Positions 33,040 to 46,022 of a stretch of 64,000 nucleotides of DNA are shown piece by piece. The position numbers were made by a program, and so were the translations under genes. Positions within the stretch are counted from its first letter, which is position 1. Each line of letters begins with the position of its first letter. The notes beneath the pieces are model-generated. The model was given only the letters and a program-made list of their open reading frames with translations. It did no database searches and was not told the DNA's origin. This DNA is from Girardinichthys multiradiatus (Eukaryota; Chordata; Actinopteri; Cyprinodontiformes; Goodeidae), in NCBI RefSeq assembly GCF_021462225.1, contig NC_061812.1, forward strand, positions 51,763,848 to 51,827,847, read 5' to 3'.

Positions 33040-35080
33040 TTCCCGGGCAAGAAGGAGCTTCATATGATATATGCAGTGTGCAAAATATGCAAAATAAAAG
33101 TCAAGTACTTCGGGAACACTTCAAATCCCCGAGGCCACATCTTACGCCATCACCCAGACGAGCCCTTTCGAACAATATTCTTCCCTACAGCGTTGTGGAG
33201 AATGAAGGCTTTAGATTCATGGTGCATAAGATTGAGCCAAAGTATATCATACTGTTGCGTCAGTTTTTTACAGAGAAAGCCATACCACAATTTTACGAAG
33301 AGACAAAAGTTAAAGTCGAGGAAGCCTTGGCCAAAACCAGCAGAGTAGCGCTTACCTGCAATGCGTGGACTTCCAGAGCAACCCACTATTTTGTCATATT
33401 CATGTCTCACTGCACCACCGACACCTGGCAGCTCGAGTCGTGTGTTTTACAAACACGAGTGACACTTGAAAATCACACAGCCAGTAACCTGAATTTGATG
33501 TTCCACACTGTGGCAGATGAATGGAAACTACCAATAACGGATATGGTGATAGTTACTGATAAAGCTGCAAATATGCTGGCCGCTGTGCAGCTTGATAAAT
33601 TAACGCATATCAGATGTTTTGCGCACACATTAAACCTGGCTGCTCAGCGAGGGTTGAAACTTAACTCTGTATCACTACTTCTTGGGAGGATAAGGCGAAT
33701 CACCGGGTTTGTCCACCAAGTACTATCGCAAGGCATGCGCTGGAGGAGACACAGAAACCTCTCCGATTACCAGCACATAAGCTGAAAACCGACGTAGCAA
33801 CAAGATGGAACAGCGCTTATGAGATGGTTGAAAGATTTCTAGAGCAGCAGCCTGCAATCTGTGCGGCTCTTCTTACTCCTCAGGTGTGAAAAGGTGGAAG
33901 TTCAGGTAACATCGGCACACTCAGTGAAATTGACATGTCCCATGCTATGCAAATGGCCAAAGCACTGAAACCATTAAAGGATGCAGCAAACATCATGTCA
34001 GAGGACTCCCTGCCCACACTCAGTGATTGCTCTGTTACATGCTCAGCTGCTTCATGACATCATAGCAAGCTTTGCTGAGGATGACGCACCCCTTGTGCAG
34101 GAAATAAAAAAGACCATCTATGAAGATCTTTCTAAGAGATACACAAGTGTGCAGACTAAAAATGTTCTTCTCACTGCCTTCACACTGGATCCCAGGTTCA
34201 AAGCCCTGCCTTTCCTCACCAGCACGGAGCAACCGGATGTCCATGTCAAAGTGACTGCAGTGGCGGCAGCTCTTGAGGTAATTATTTGTAAACTTGTTGA
34301 TAATCTATATTTTTGAAAATGTGTGGACTACATGCAGTAGGAAGAACAAGTATTTGCACTGTAGATGTTGTAGGCTTTCCCACTTGCAAAGCATGTAGAA
34401 GTCTTTAATTTGTGTAATAGGTACTCTTCAACTGTGAGTGACAGAATCTAAAGCGAAAATCCAGAAAATCACATTGTGTTATTTTTAAGTAATTAATTTG
34501 CATTTTATGCCATGGCATTGGCATTTTTATCGAGGATGGAGAATAACCAACATAAATGTTTAAGATCTCTAACTAACATGCATACAAATTTTATTTAATG
34601 TTAAATGCACATGTAACAGAAGAAAAGCACCTGCACTGGCTGATCTGCAGAAAGAGGTGGTGCAAACTGAGGTTGGGGGTAATAATCCAGAGACTTTGGA
34701 AGAAGAAAGCCCTCCTGCTCCTAAAAGACCTTCAGCACTTGTTAACCTGCTTGGAAGGACATTTACGGAGGTAAGAGTTGACCCCAAATCTGCCAGCACC
34801 AAAGCTGAAGAGAAGCTGAAGGAAATATCTGGAGGCCCTTCCGCTGTCTCTCTCAGAAGAACCCCTTCAGTGGTGGAGTTCCCATGAGGCATCTTTCCCT
34901 CTCCTGGCCACATTAGCTAAGCGCTACTTATGCATACCTGGCACTAGTGTTGCAGCAAAGAGAGTATTCTCTACTGCAGGGGATATAGTGACTGTGCAAA
35001 GGAGCAATCTAAACCCAGACCAAATTGACCAACTCCTCTTTCTGCAAAAGAACTTAGACATTGCTAATTATGAACATTGA
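33040..35080 (+). pseudogene. hAT transposase (BED finger), frameshifted
   Basis: A BED-type zinc finger (CKIC, then HILRHH) is read at about 33064-33160 in one frame. The catalytic region follows in another frame to 33785 (CNAWTSRATHYF, DKAANMLAAV, CFAHTLNLAAQ). A further part runs at 33981-34316 (FTLDPRFKALPFL). The hAT dimerisation domain is read at about 34860-35080 (SFPLLATLAKRYLCIPG, AAKRVFSTAGD, NLNPDQIDQLLFL). Frame changes near 33190, 33780 and 33890, plus an inserted block at 34320-34610, break it. It resembles ZBED1-type transposases. Confidence 0.8.
34330..34530 (+). mobile_element. Tc1-like terminal repeat fragment nested in hAT
   Basis: AAGAACAAGTATTTG, AAAATCCAGAAAATCACATT and TTTTTAAGTAATTAATTTGC match the long terminal repeat of a Tc1-like family that is widespread in fish. 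It is probably a MITE or deleted copy. It lies inside the broken hAT transposase, so it inserted after that element. Confidence 0.5.
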
Positions 35081-36112
35081 TCCTCACATACAGTAAGCAT
35101 TCTGTTGAGCAGTAGTGTCACAGTGTAAAACTTGTACTAAACAGGATTTTATTTGTGTTCATTTTTCAAATGGCAGTGGTCTGATATAAGTAAAGAACTG
35201 TTAGCACAGCCCAAATGTTTTAAGTTAAATTAAGCTGAAGTTGTAACATGTTATAATTTAAGTTAATGAAACTGGAGAAGTAATCAAAATGAATCTACAT
35301 TAAAGTTAAAACTTTGTTTTATGTTTTAGTCTCAAGAGTTGAGATGTATGTGGATATTTATGTTGGAAGTTATTAATTAATGAGTGCTAAAATATTTTAT
35401 TACCAGAAATTTCAGAGGAACAGATGCCTTGAAGCCACTTTCGAATGAGAACTCTAATGTTTATTTAGTTACAGATTTGAGATGCACTTTTTTATTTTTA
35501 TGTTTCTAAAGTGAGTACTATTTTTTTATTTTTGTAGTCTCATAGAATTGAGATATACTACTTTATATTTGAAGCTGCCATTGTGTGGGTACTTAATTTT
35601 TGCATATACTAATTTGAAATGTTCTCAAATATTTATTTTTGAAGCTACTGATAAATTGGTACTCATATTTACTTTTGTGAACATTAGCTGATTTAAAAAA
35701 TATATTTAGGTATTGATAAATAAGTTTACATTTTCCTTTGCTCTAATAAATCTGAGACATTCTAATTTTTTATTAAAAATGTTTTTTTTAATTAAATGTT
35801 ACCTCTTTTGGCAGCATATCATCTCTGTGTATTTAGAATTTTACAATTAGTTGATGAACCTTGTAAAACTGAATTTTCTTAGAAATAACCAGTTTTCTTT
35901 AAAGTAATATAACAATTTTTCAAAGCTTTTTCTAACATATAGAGGAATGTAGTTCATCCTGGAATTGGGACCCTTTGTTAGAGTATAGAGTATTGTTTGT
36001 GAATCAAGAATCGGTTTGAATCGAAAATCAATTCTGAATTGAAACATCACCCCAAGAATCAGAATCGAATTGAATAGTAAGTTGTTAAAAGATTCACATC
36101 CATAGCTGAGAC

Positions 36113-37320
36113 AGCTACCGTCACAGAAAGCAGTTTTAGAAAGTTTACTGCAATAATATTAAAGGATGTTGTTTCTTCTTCCTAGGTTATTCTGGAGGAT
36201 GGGGAGGAAGAGTAATGGATTAATGAAAGGTTTGGTGAATGATCAATAAAAAGAATTGGCATAATTTTGTCTCTGTTATCAAACTAAAAATGGCCGTAGG
36301 GATTAAAGTGGAGCACTCTTTGACCTGGAGAGGGGTAGCGTGTGAAGTGCCTAGACGGTATTTAAAGAAACGGCACCAAAACGAGTTGCTCTCATACGCA
36401 ACTCAGCGCAAACGTAAAAGAGGACAATAACAAGGAATTCAGACCAAAGCATTGCAGTTCCACTTTATACATAGCATACATAACATTTTACATAGACAAC
36501 AACTGAGTGATTTAAGTGTGAAAAGGAAGAATTTAAAAGCATGATATGTCCCCTTTACATGTGTATTTATCAGCGTTTCTAAGTGCAAGTGTGTGAAAGG
36601 TTGATTTGATTGTTTTTTTTTTTGCTGTTCACTTTCTATTAAATTAGTAACTGATGTTTTGTCATGTCCCAGATGAACACCACAAAGTTGATTTCTCAGT
36701 ATTTGTACTGAGTACTTGTTTCGCTGGAGTCCACACATTATGAAGTTTTTCTCAGTTAAAAAGTGATTTTCTTCCACTGTCTGTGCTGTCTTTGCATAAG
36801 TCCCTCAAAAATCAAATTTAAAAGGGCTTTCTTAGATAGATAATGTTTTACAAACTGGCATTTAATGATCAACTGACTTTGATTGTACTGTGTTATAATT
36901 AAGATTAAATTGCATTGTATGCAATTAAATCTGAAAATGAGTATACTTAATGACTGGATGTATAAAAAAAAATCTGTTTTAAACTAAGTTTGGATGGAAT
37001 TGGTGTCTTTTCATATAGATATGAATTGGCTTCCAAAATGGCTGGAAAAGACATCTGTTGTAATTTGGTACTTACAGTACTCAAAACAAGTTAGGGATAT
37101 TTGGCATCAGGTGAAATTCCAGGATCAACCTAAAATGCACTATAACCTTTACAGTTTACTTCATGTGACCTACTCTAAACTTTTGGAATGGTGCACATGT
37201 CCAACTTTCTAATGTTTTAGTTATTTTTGCACAACTTGCTGTCCTCTAACAAGGAAGTTAACGCAAAATTCACAACAAGTTTCCATGATCCATGAATCAA
37301 CCCAAAAATGTTCACAGACA
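36113..37320. other. AT-rich non-coding
   Basis: No gene or family is recognised. The short open frames lack coding character. Confidence 0.5.
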
Positions 37321-37329
37321 GAAGTGGCC

Positions 37330-37510
37330 ACTGAGCTCAGAGTGGTACAGTGTCATCAGCAGGTTGCAACAGTGATACAGAGAAACTGGAAGAGTCAAAG
37401 AAAGGCATAGAAGTGAACGTCCTTCGCCCACATCGCACATTGTGAACAGTGCTCTGTGAAACCGGATGATGAATGCCACTCAAGTTTAGGCACTTTTAAG
37501 GAAGGTGGGA
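37330..37510 (+). pseudogene. Tc1-like transposase relic, DNA-binding part only
   Basis: In mixed frames it reads like the paired helix-turn-helix region of a Tc1 transposase: VISRLQQ, QYRETGRVKERH, then NRMMNATQV near 37466. Catalytic domain and terminal repeats are missing. Confidence 0.45.
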
Positions 37511-38930
37511 AAAACCTAAGTGTCATGTCAAAGTTTCATTTCCTGACCCAGATGCAGAAATCACTACAATGGAGGTACATAGCACAAATTACCAGTCCAT
37601 CAAAGGCCCAATAAAAATGCCCCTTTTCCATTAGTACCTAATCTGCTTGACTCAGGTTAGGTTGACTACACATTTTGGTTTGTTTTCCATTATAATTTGC
37701 CATTTCAACATTAGCAGGATCGGCGATAACAAGGTGTACCAACAATCTGGAAAGGTACTACTCTCAGTAGTGCATCCACGTGCAGAACTGCGGTTCCGAA
37801 ACCTTTTTTTCCAGGTTGTGGGAATAACGCTTCACTTGACGTAAGGGACAGGTTCTCTGCTGGGAACTCTCATGAACACAGGTTGCTCTCTTTAGGCCTC
37901 AAGAGGAAAAGCCACACTTATGTATACTTAATCACCCCTTTCTAATGCTAGAGGAGCAGATCATACTTAACTTTGTAGTTGCTTTCAATTTGTGGGTATT
38001 CAACCATCAGATCATAGTCACTGTGGATCCAAGTTTGAAGAATGATGCCTTCTCGCCTGCAAGGAGACATTCACGCGCGTTGCTTCATCCTGTCTGGCTC
38101 TCGGTTGAGATCCGCGTGGAAGAGAAAGAAAATGGCGCCAACAGAGTGGTTTTGTTTCTGAGTGACGTCACGGGGATCCCAGCTGAGACTCCTCCTCCTT
38201 CCTGGGATGCTAGAAGTTGTTAGTGATTTAGAGGTGCAGAGAGGTTCATACCAGCCTTTGATTGTATGCAATTCAGTCCATGTTTCAGATCCATGGCTGG
38301 GGCCCAATATTGGCAACAGTAGAGAGACGTTTAAGGAGAGCCTTGAGTTTCCTGAGAGGAACTGAACATAGCCTGGAGAGTGGGAAGACAGGCAGCTACA
38401 AAGGAATAGTGTTGAACAATTGATTGTACCAGGTAAGATCTGTCACAAGGAGGAAGTGGCTTGAGAGAGCCAGTGTTCAAATAGGAACCAATTGCATCTT
38501 CAACCTGGGAGGCACAGAGGATACAAGGAGCTGGTAGTGCAGAAGTAAGCAAAAGATCACACAAGAGAAATAAACCCATCCACATGGGATGAGAAAAATA
38601 ATTTGAGGACAAATGAGCAATAACACTAAGAGGCTTGACTCTATCACATATAGTGATTGTCAGACAAAGGCTGGCTGTGAAAAGTTCCTTATATCCTCGG
38701 CAGTCTGATGATAGAATTGCAGTAAGGTACGAGAGCTGCAGCTCTCTCCTTACTGTATGGTATGTCTTTAAAACCAAATTAATCAAAAATCTGGACTTCT
38801 CTACATCTGTAGAGTGGGCTGGTAGAGATGGCAAAAGTGACATCACATACATTTGTGCTTGAGTGGCCCACAGAGCGTCTAAGAGGTATGAATAAGGCCT
38901 TAAAGTCTGGGAACTGGGTTCGTTCCTTCA
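37511..38930. other. Low-copy region; minus-strand open frame 38331-38852 of unclear status
   Basis: A 173-codon minus frame starting MYVMSLLPSLPAHSTDV is the longest unassigned open frame of this part. It has no domain I recognise, no in-frame continuation and a mixed hydrophobic composition. It could be chance or an exon of an unknown transcript. A GC-richer patch with CRE and YY1-like motifs lies just left of it, at 38120-38175. Confidence 0.25.
38128..38172. promoter_or_regulatory. Candidate promoter/enhancer motifs (CRE and YY1-like)
   Basis: TGACGTCA at 38163-38170 is a perfect palindromic cAMP-response element, and AAAATGGCGCC at 38129-38139 is a good YY1-type site, 24 bp apart in a locally CpG-containing patch. 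Such a pair is typical of TATA-less promoters. No transcript can be assigned. Confidence 0.35.
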
Positions 38931-39235
38931 TCACATTAGTTTTATCAACGTGGAACCAAGATACTGCTCCTTAGTTGTGTGTTAGAGGTCATTGTCTTGT
39001 GAAAACACCAGTTTCAATAACCTTTCCTCTTCAGCACAAGGCAACCTGGCATCTTGAATTTTTGATGTATTCAGACAGGCCCATGATTCCTGGTATGCAA
39101 TAGGTAAGCCATAGTTCACAGTGATCACAAGAGGTTATCTGACAAATGTTCTGTGGCTCAAAAGTGAACAGTCTTGCTTTGATTAGTCCATAAAATTTTG
39201 TGCCATTTCTCTTTAGATCTGTCAGTGTGTTTTTT
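38930..39235 (-). pseudogene. Antisense Tc1-like transposase relic
   Basis: Read on the minus strand, the sequence follows the pattern of a fish Tc1-like transposase gene with stops. On the plus strand it contains CAGCACAAGGCAACCTGGCA, TTTGATGTATTCAGACAGGC and CATGATTCCTGGTATGCAAT. An internal part is deleted and no terminal repeats are visible. Confidence 0.55.
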
Positions 39236-42200
39236 ATCTAATTTTTAACTCTTTAACACTTGCTGGTTTTTCAACACTTTACTTAGATACCTTGGTTTCA
39301 CATAGGTGTCTTCTACATTCTTTATTTCACCCTCGGGCTGATTACTGGCGGAGCCTTTGACATTTTGGCTATTCATTGATCCATTCCAAGGGTTATTTTT
39401 TGTTTTCTTCCACATCTCTCTGGTTTTGGTTTTCATTTTAATGCATTTGAGATTATTTTAACTAAGCAGCCTATTATTTGCTGCTCTTGCTTAGGTGCAT
39501 TCTCCTCTCAGCATGTAATTCTCCTTAAATAACCCGTTTGATGTTTGCTTTTCACATAATGACGGACCTCGCGGATGCTTCAGTTACACAGAATCCACAT
39601 TGCATGTGTGGTAATTGTTCACTTTCTATTACTCCACCATACAGAAAATACAGTAAAAACAGTGATTGATTATTAAATGGTTATTTGAACACAAATGTAA
39701 CTGTTACCATGTGACTAAAGAAAGCTTGTGACATTTTAAAGCAGCTGATAAGGACACTGGACAGCTAAATGCTACAAATAGAGCAATGAATGAGTCATGC
39801 ATGTGGTTCATCATTTGTGGCTGGGCACCCACTGCCTTTTTGGGTGTTGATGTGTGTTTTTGGTTTCACCTAACTTATTCATTGAGTGATTCTTTGCCTG
39901 TATCTGTAATTAAATCCCTTGTTGGCTGATATTAAAGATGGAGTATTGTGACTGTTTTTGGTATTTATACCTACCATTAATTTATTACTTCATTGTTGTT
40001 TAGGTGGTTGTACCAGTGTTTTCAGTAACGTCACCTTTCTTAACACATAACATCCACACACAGATGCCAAGTCTGTGATCCAGATCAGCCATCAGAGTAT
40101 ATGACACGAGGAGGAGATGTTGACTCTCAGTACTCTGACATACATAGAGGAGATGTGACCTTTTTAGAAACAGCCCTGTGTGGAAATTTTTTACACTTTT
40201 TCAGAGACACATGCTGTGTAAAATAGCCTGTGATGTTGTTTTTATTGTATTCTCTGTCGATGACCTTTAGGTTTTTGTGGATATTGGATACTGTACCCCA
40301 GTAAACAAGTCTTTAATTTATTCCAGATACTACCTGTGCTCTCACAAACATAAATTAAAATCCTCTGCAACATTCCAGTATGCTTGTTCTTCTGGGAGAG
40401 CCAGAGATGTGACTGTGGAACTACTGCCATATTTGCTGGGATGAAGTCTGATTATTTGTTCTTGCACCTGTTTGGTAATTTAGTGGCTCCAAAAGAACGC
40501 TGCTTGTGCTGAACTCCCGAGTGGCGCAGCTGTGATTGTGCTTTTGTAGTGCTGTATAAAATTGCACCTCTTACCACAAACAAAAGCTCTAGAAGCATGT
40601 TTTTATTTTTTATTTTAGTTGGTTGAAACACACATACCTCAGACAAGATGTCACATCTTTGAACTTTTTCTTGTTCGGTACATTCTGATTCTGGGTCCAT
40701 TTAGGCCACACTGAAAAATTATCCCATGACGTCAAATGACAACAATGATCTTCTTCAGGTAACCTACTAACTGCCTATAACCTTCAACAGCTTTTCACAT
40801 TGAAAATACTGAACTATGCTTTAAAATGTGAATGTGTGAAAATATTGGGATTTTTTCAGGTTAATGCTCCAATTTTAGCTTAAATGTAATTTTGTTTCCT
40901 TGTTGTGGCTTGGTGCTTGATTTCTTACTTACCACTGGCAAACATGAAAACGCTGAGTATGGACATTTTGAATGCCTTTTCATCAAGAAAAGGTGAAGGT
41001 GAGTGAAGCCAATCACAAGCGAATCATTCTCACAGTCTTTAATAGATACTTAACAAAAGCTTTGAGAGCACATTTCACCAGCTAAATTAATTATTTCCAC
41101 TTAATTGCTGCTTGGCTGCCAGCTATGTAATCTCATTAAAGTGGACCCACACAACACAATGACTTGCTTTAATCAGTTGCCCCTATGTCGGAATAACTGC
41201 AAAGAATCAAAGCATTTTGTAGTTACTGCTGTGTAGATGTGTGAAAACAAAGCAGCAGTCCAAACTGTTTAAACAATTAAATGACATTAACATTTTCACC
41301 ATGGCTTACTCTGATATTTTATATTGTCACTTTGCAGCTAAAGACCTGATGAGTATATTAATGGCAGAAGGTGTAGGCAGTGAGTATCTATGACATACGT
41401 ACATACAAAAAACTATTGAAACATTCCATGTGTTTAATGTCTTTATTAGCAAACATCAAATGTAAGACAAGAGTCAAAATCTGGACAATTTTTCGCAGAT
41501 CCAGAATTTAAAGGATTTGATCTTTGAACCTCCTTGTTATATTTGCCTTGTGACCCGGTGTGACAAAAACGACATATATAATCACTAAATTGAATTGAAA
41601 TTGGAAAACACAAAGAAAATTCCCCTGGTATCTGTTTTGATCCCAATGTTTCTTCAGGGCAGTGGACAGAATTGTGAGTAAGCTCCCATGGAAGAGAAAC
41701 AACCTGACACATGAATTGGATCAAACTGACCAGCTGGGGGTCAAGATTAACCTGGGCCAGAGATGAAGCGATGTTTCATATCAAGGAACAGGCTCTGAAG
41801 GCTAAGCCACATATCCACCCACCTCCAATCATTGTCGTTCTGTGTGTCGTTATCCCCATGTTTGCATTGTAGGATAGCTGCCTCATCTTTAGTTATCGTG
41901 TGCACCTTAGCAAGTGTTATGGGTTGAACAGAGAGAGGGACCTTCTGCAACCAAACCCTGAGCCTCCAATAAATCCTCAACACAGAGATCTAATTTTGTG
42001 GTCAGTTTCGCATTAACAAAAACGGTAGACCTTTTTTTAACTTGACCTCAGATGTGTTGTGAGATACTCAAGATATGACAAGACTCAATATTAAAAGGAA
42101 GCTTTTTGATCCAAAGTCATTTTGAGAAGAGATTTTTTTTCTCCTGTTATCCATCCAGACCGACTAATTTCCGGATGCAAGACCTCCAAAATAAAGTAAG

Positions 42201-42342
42201 CAGAAGCCTGTTATTTATTTGCCCTTTAACACCTAAACTTCAACATGTCCGTCTATTTCAACTGTAGAAAGGACAGAAAATGCAGCTAAACACTATAAGA
42301 AAGCCAAAAAAAACCACTACACTAAATGTGACTGACTATTGC
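39236..42342. other. Low-copy AT-rich region without supported gene
   Basis: Minus-strand open frames at 41446-41724 (92 codons) and 41747-41983 (78 codons) lie close together and may be pieces of one decayed gene, but I recognise no family. The rest is non-coding. Confidence 0.4.
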
Positions 42343-43320
42343 AGGGTCTCAAACTCAAATAAGCCGAGGGTCAGTATTGATACTGTCACCTCACTGGAGG
42401 GCCACTTCAGTGTCAGCATAGTACAATGATATATATATCAAGGTTTACCAAGATTTTTATAAATAAAAAGGGAAAAACAAGTCATTTTCAAGTCAATCTT
42501 TTTAAATAATTATTTTAATATTACTCTAAACAAAAGCATTCCCCCTGAGTCAGTTTGTCCATAATTTCTTGCCAGATATTTGTCAGTGCTTCTGCTCACA
42601 CAGCTGTGCCGCATTGATTCAGATGGTCCTTACAGTGTAAACTCTCAGTACAGCTTCAAGTTGGGAATTGGAAAGTCTAATCATGTATCAGCTCTTGTCA
42701 AAGTTAATTGTTTAGAAGAGATATGTGGTCCCAAAAAGGTACATTACCAGACTGAAAACTCTGGACAACTCTGATAATGATGGAAGCAGCTCTCGCAGGA
42801 ACTTTCTAGTTAGGTATGTCTTTCCCCGGATCTCCCTGAATTTAGCTTTCAGTTCACTGCTGCACTGCAAGTCAGTCAGTTCCATCTGCAGCATGCTGGG
42901 CACAGTCTTCACATCAGCTGATAAGGGGTCTGCAAACAGCTGGAAAAGGTCACAGTGAGTCTTGAAGTCTGCAAACTGTTCATCAAACCCATGCTGCAGA
43001 TCTTCCATAGCAGACATATGCATCACTTCTGAAAGCTGCACCATCCTTCAACAAAGATCTGCATACAGCAAAACGACTGAGGTCATTTGCAGCCAGCTGA
43101 GCTTTCCACAGTCTCAGTTTTATAGAGTAGACTTTCACACTCTGAAAGGCTGTTGTGATGAGCTGATTAGGAGTCTGCAGCTTTAGGTTCAGGATTTTCA
43201 GCTGCTGTGTTATGTCTACAAGGAAATCCATCAACTATTTTGCATCACCCAGTTCAGGAACAACCAGAATGCCATCTTCCAAGAATGTCTTCACTTCAGC
43301 TCTTAAAGGGGACATCCACA
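42343..43320 (-). pseudogene. Antisense hAT-derived transposase relic (GTF2IRD2/FAM200-like C-terminus)
   Basis: Minus-strand frames at 42983-43234 and 42712-43044 read FLVDITQQLKILNLKLQ, VYSIKLRLWKAQL, FADFKTHCDLFQLFADP and LQMELTDLQCSSELKAKFRE, the pattern of the C-terminal half of hAT (Charlie-type) transposases that also gave rise to host genes such as GTF2IRD2. GCAGGGTCTCAAACTC at 42343 resembles a terminal repeat of this group and would be the 3' end of the antisense element. Frameshifts separate the parts and the 5' half is not seen. Confidence 0.6.
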
Positions 43321-45235
43321 TTTTTAACCCTTAAATACATTGTTTTTGTGTACTTGGAGTCTATAGGAGTACAGGAAAGTTAAATTTAGTCTCTCCTGGT
43401 GCTGCGTAGATATCTTTATATTATTTTCTCCCGATTTCCTCCATCACACTTACTGTAAACAAAAACATGTAGTGCAACCACAAAAACTTTCCCCTGTCAA
43501 ATAGGTGACATCTGAACAGTATATAGTTTTGGCATTTGAGTTATGATGTTTTCACCTACATCAGATGTTCTACTTGAAAAAATCTGCTGAGTCAATTCTA
43601 ATGACTGCTGGCAGCTGAGTACACTACTATTTAGTAGCAGAATTCAGCCTACATGGTTTTACCACATATCGTTTTAACACAGCAAAGCCGTAGGTAAAGC
43701 ACATTTTGATCCTGTGATGTTTGTGCTCTGCTCTGGTTAATTAGTCTTCCTCCTTCAGCTGCTTTACCTTCTCTCTGCCACAGCTGCTCCTCATTTCACC
43801 TGATTAGCTCTCCTGGTTTGCTTGCCTTTTCTCCTGCCCTGCCTCAGTGTACATAAGCTTGTGTCTTCTCAATATTTGCAGCTGGATACTTCCTTCGCTC
43901 TCAGTCATTCTTCTTGTCTCTCTCTTGGATTACTATTCCATGCCCGGTCCTGTTCCTGTGCTCCTCGTCTGCTCTCCTCATGTATGACCAGTTTTGACCA
44001 AGATCTCAGCCTCACTTCTGTTCAGCTCTGCATTTGAGTCCTTATTTACCCAGTCATGACAGCACAAGGTTATGAAACATTCTTTGTAAAACAAATAAAC
44101 TGAACGGGTTCGAGATGGTTCTGTTCTGTTGCCAAAACTCTTCTTCAATAATATAATTAAAGCTCCCAATATCTGATCAAACATGATGTTTCTTATTTAA
44201 TTCAGAACCACAGCAACAGCCTCCGTCAGACTTTATTTAATCTCTCACTGGTTCTTCAGCTCTCTGTTTACAAAGTACCAAAGTAAAGCTAAACAAAAAG
44301 CATCTGGAAATAATGGTTTCTTCCTAGTGACTTTCAGAACACAGACATATCTTATATTTCATCCAAATGAATTGTAAATGGAGACTGATGTACAGTAGTA
44401 CTGCCATGCTGCCTTCAATAGCCCATAACTCTCATTCTGAGGTCTATGGCATCTTGTGAGAAATACTACCGGACAGCTGAGAGGCTGGGCTTTCAGATCA
44501 TCTTTAAAGCCATACTGTGTTGTAATACTGCTGATATGTGAAAATAAAGGCAAGTACATTTTGATTTTGACATGCCAAAGCACCACTAGTCTAGAGCAAG
44601 AAGAAATGTAATAACACCGTCCCTCATCACTTGTAAACCCCATTGGATTTTTTTGTCTTTTTTAATCTAGTCACTTCACACCTGTTGCCAAATTTTTCTA
44701 AAGCAGCAGGTTCAAAGAGCTACCAGTCAGTCTGGAGTCACAGGTTGAAGACCACTTGTGTAAACTATCTTTTGATCCAAATTTTTAAACTGCAGTTAAG
44801 ATACTGACTGCGTATGACCTCTCAAAGAATGCAATCTGTATTATTCCTTTGTCATGCAAAAAAACTCATAATGTCCAGTATATGCAAAGCAAATGTAGTT
44901 AATGTTCTATCTGAATTATTGCTTCTCAAACTGTTTTACATCACCTACATAACTACAAAGGTTTTCAAATACCATCCCCTTTACAGGCTTTTTAAAACAG
45001 AAGTATAACAGGATTTTTTCCAGTCTGCTATGCTGTGTCATAAGAAAAAAAATAGACGCCTCTTATCCATTGGCATTGCATTCCATTTTTACTTAAAAAT
45101 GAACACTTCAGTGTTTGAAGTCGGAAAATTCAACAGAAAGTGAGAAATATTTTTACCAGAATTCAAACTTCACGGCACCTAACGCAGCCTCTAAATCCAA
45201 TATGGCCACATTGCATTTTTTTAAACTGGGTTAGA
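43321..45235. other. Non-coding; LTR-like pyrimidine-rich patch 43745-44035
   Basis: 43745-44035 resembles a teleost LTR fragment (CCTGATTAGCTCTCCTGG, CTGCCTCAGTGTACATAAGC). The rest shows no supported feature. Confidence 0.35.
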
Positions 45236-45239
45236 GCCA

Positions 45240-46022
45240 CATTAGGTATCAGGGAGACGAGCAAAAACCCCATGGCAACTCTGAGCTCCAGCATTCCTCT
45301 GTGGAGAGAGGAGAACCTTTCAGAAGGAAGGCAGCATCATGCTATGGGGATGTTTTTCATCAGCAGGAACTGGCAGACCAGTCAGGATAGATGGAAAGAT
45401 TAATTTAGCAATGTACAAAGAAATCCTGGATGAAAAACTTTTCCAGAGAGCTCTAGATATCAGACTGGGGCAACGGTTCATTTTTCAGCAGGACAACGAC
45501 CCAAAGAACACATCCAAGATCTCAAACGAGTGACTCCAGAACCAGATTGTGAATGTCCTGGAGTGGCCAAGCTAGAATCTTCTCTTGAGAGATCTGAAAA
45601 TGGCTGTGCACAGACTTCTACCATCAAACCTGGTGGAGCTTGAGATGTACTGAATGGGCATAACTGTTTAAAGATAGGTGTGTTCAGCTTGTGGCATCAT
45701 AATCAAGAAGACCTGAGGCTGTAATGAGGCTGCCAAAGATGGATCAGCAAAGTATTAAGCAAAGGGTGTGAATAATGTAATTGTGATTTATTTGCTTTCT
45801 ATTTTTAGAACAACTGCAACCATCTCAAACAAACCCTAACCCTTTCACATTGTCATAATGGGTTATTGTGTCTATATGTTTCAGGAAAGAGAATAATTTG
45901 ATACAATTTGGAAAAAGGCTGTAACAAATGTAACTAAATATATAAATGTATATGTAAATGTATATATAAATATATAAATAACTAAATGTGGGAAATGTGA
46001 ATACTTTGTGGATGCACTGTAT
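45240..46022 (+). mobile_element. Tc1-like transposon, internally deleted
   Basis: The catalytic part of a Tc1-like transposase is readable: MLWGCFSSAGTGRPVRIDGK at 45339, then FQQDNDPKNTSK near 45484 with the second catalytic Asp, followed by stops. The 5' half, including the DNA-binding domain, is missing or reduced (45240-45320 retains only short matches). The 3' end, CAAACAAACCCTAACC to GTGAATACTTTGTGGATGCA and CTGTA, is a typical terminus. Inactive. Confidence 0.6.

Larger units (their letters stand above)
32736..36104 (+). mobile_element. hAT transposon, 3.37 kb, with 8-bp target duplication
   Basis: GCTGAGAC is directly repeated at 32728-32735 and 36105-36112, the 8-bp duplication expected for hAT. 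The ends are short inverted repeats: TAAGGGTGTTGGGAA at the left and, read inward from the right, TATGGATGTGAATC. Both arms lead into sequences rich in GAATC-type words. A degraded BED-hAT transposase occupies 33040-35080, and the last kilobase is AT-rich without coding. A Tc1-type terminal fragment is inserted at about 34330-34530. Confidence 0.85.
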
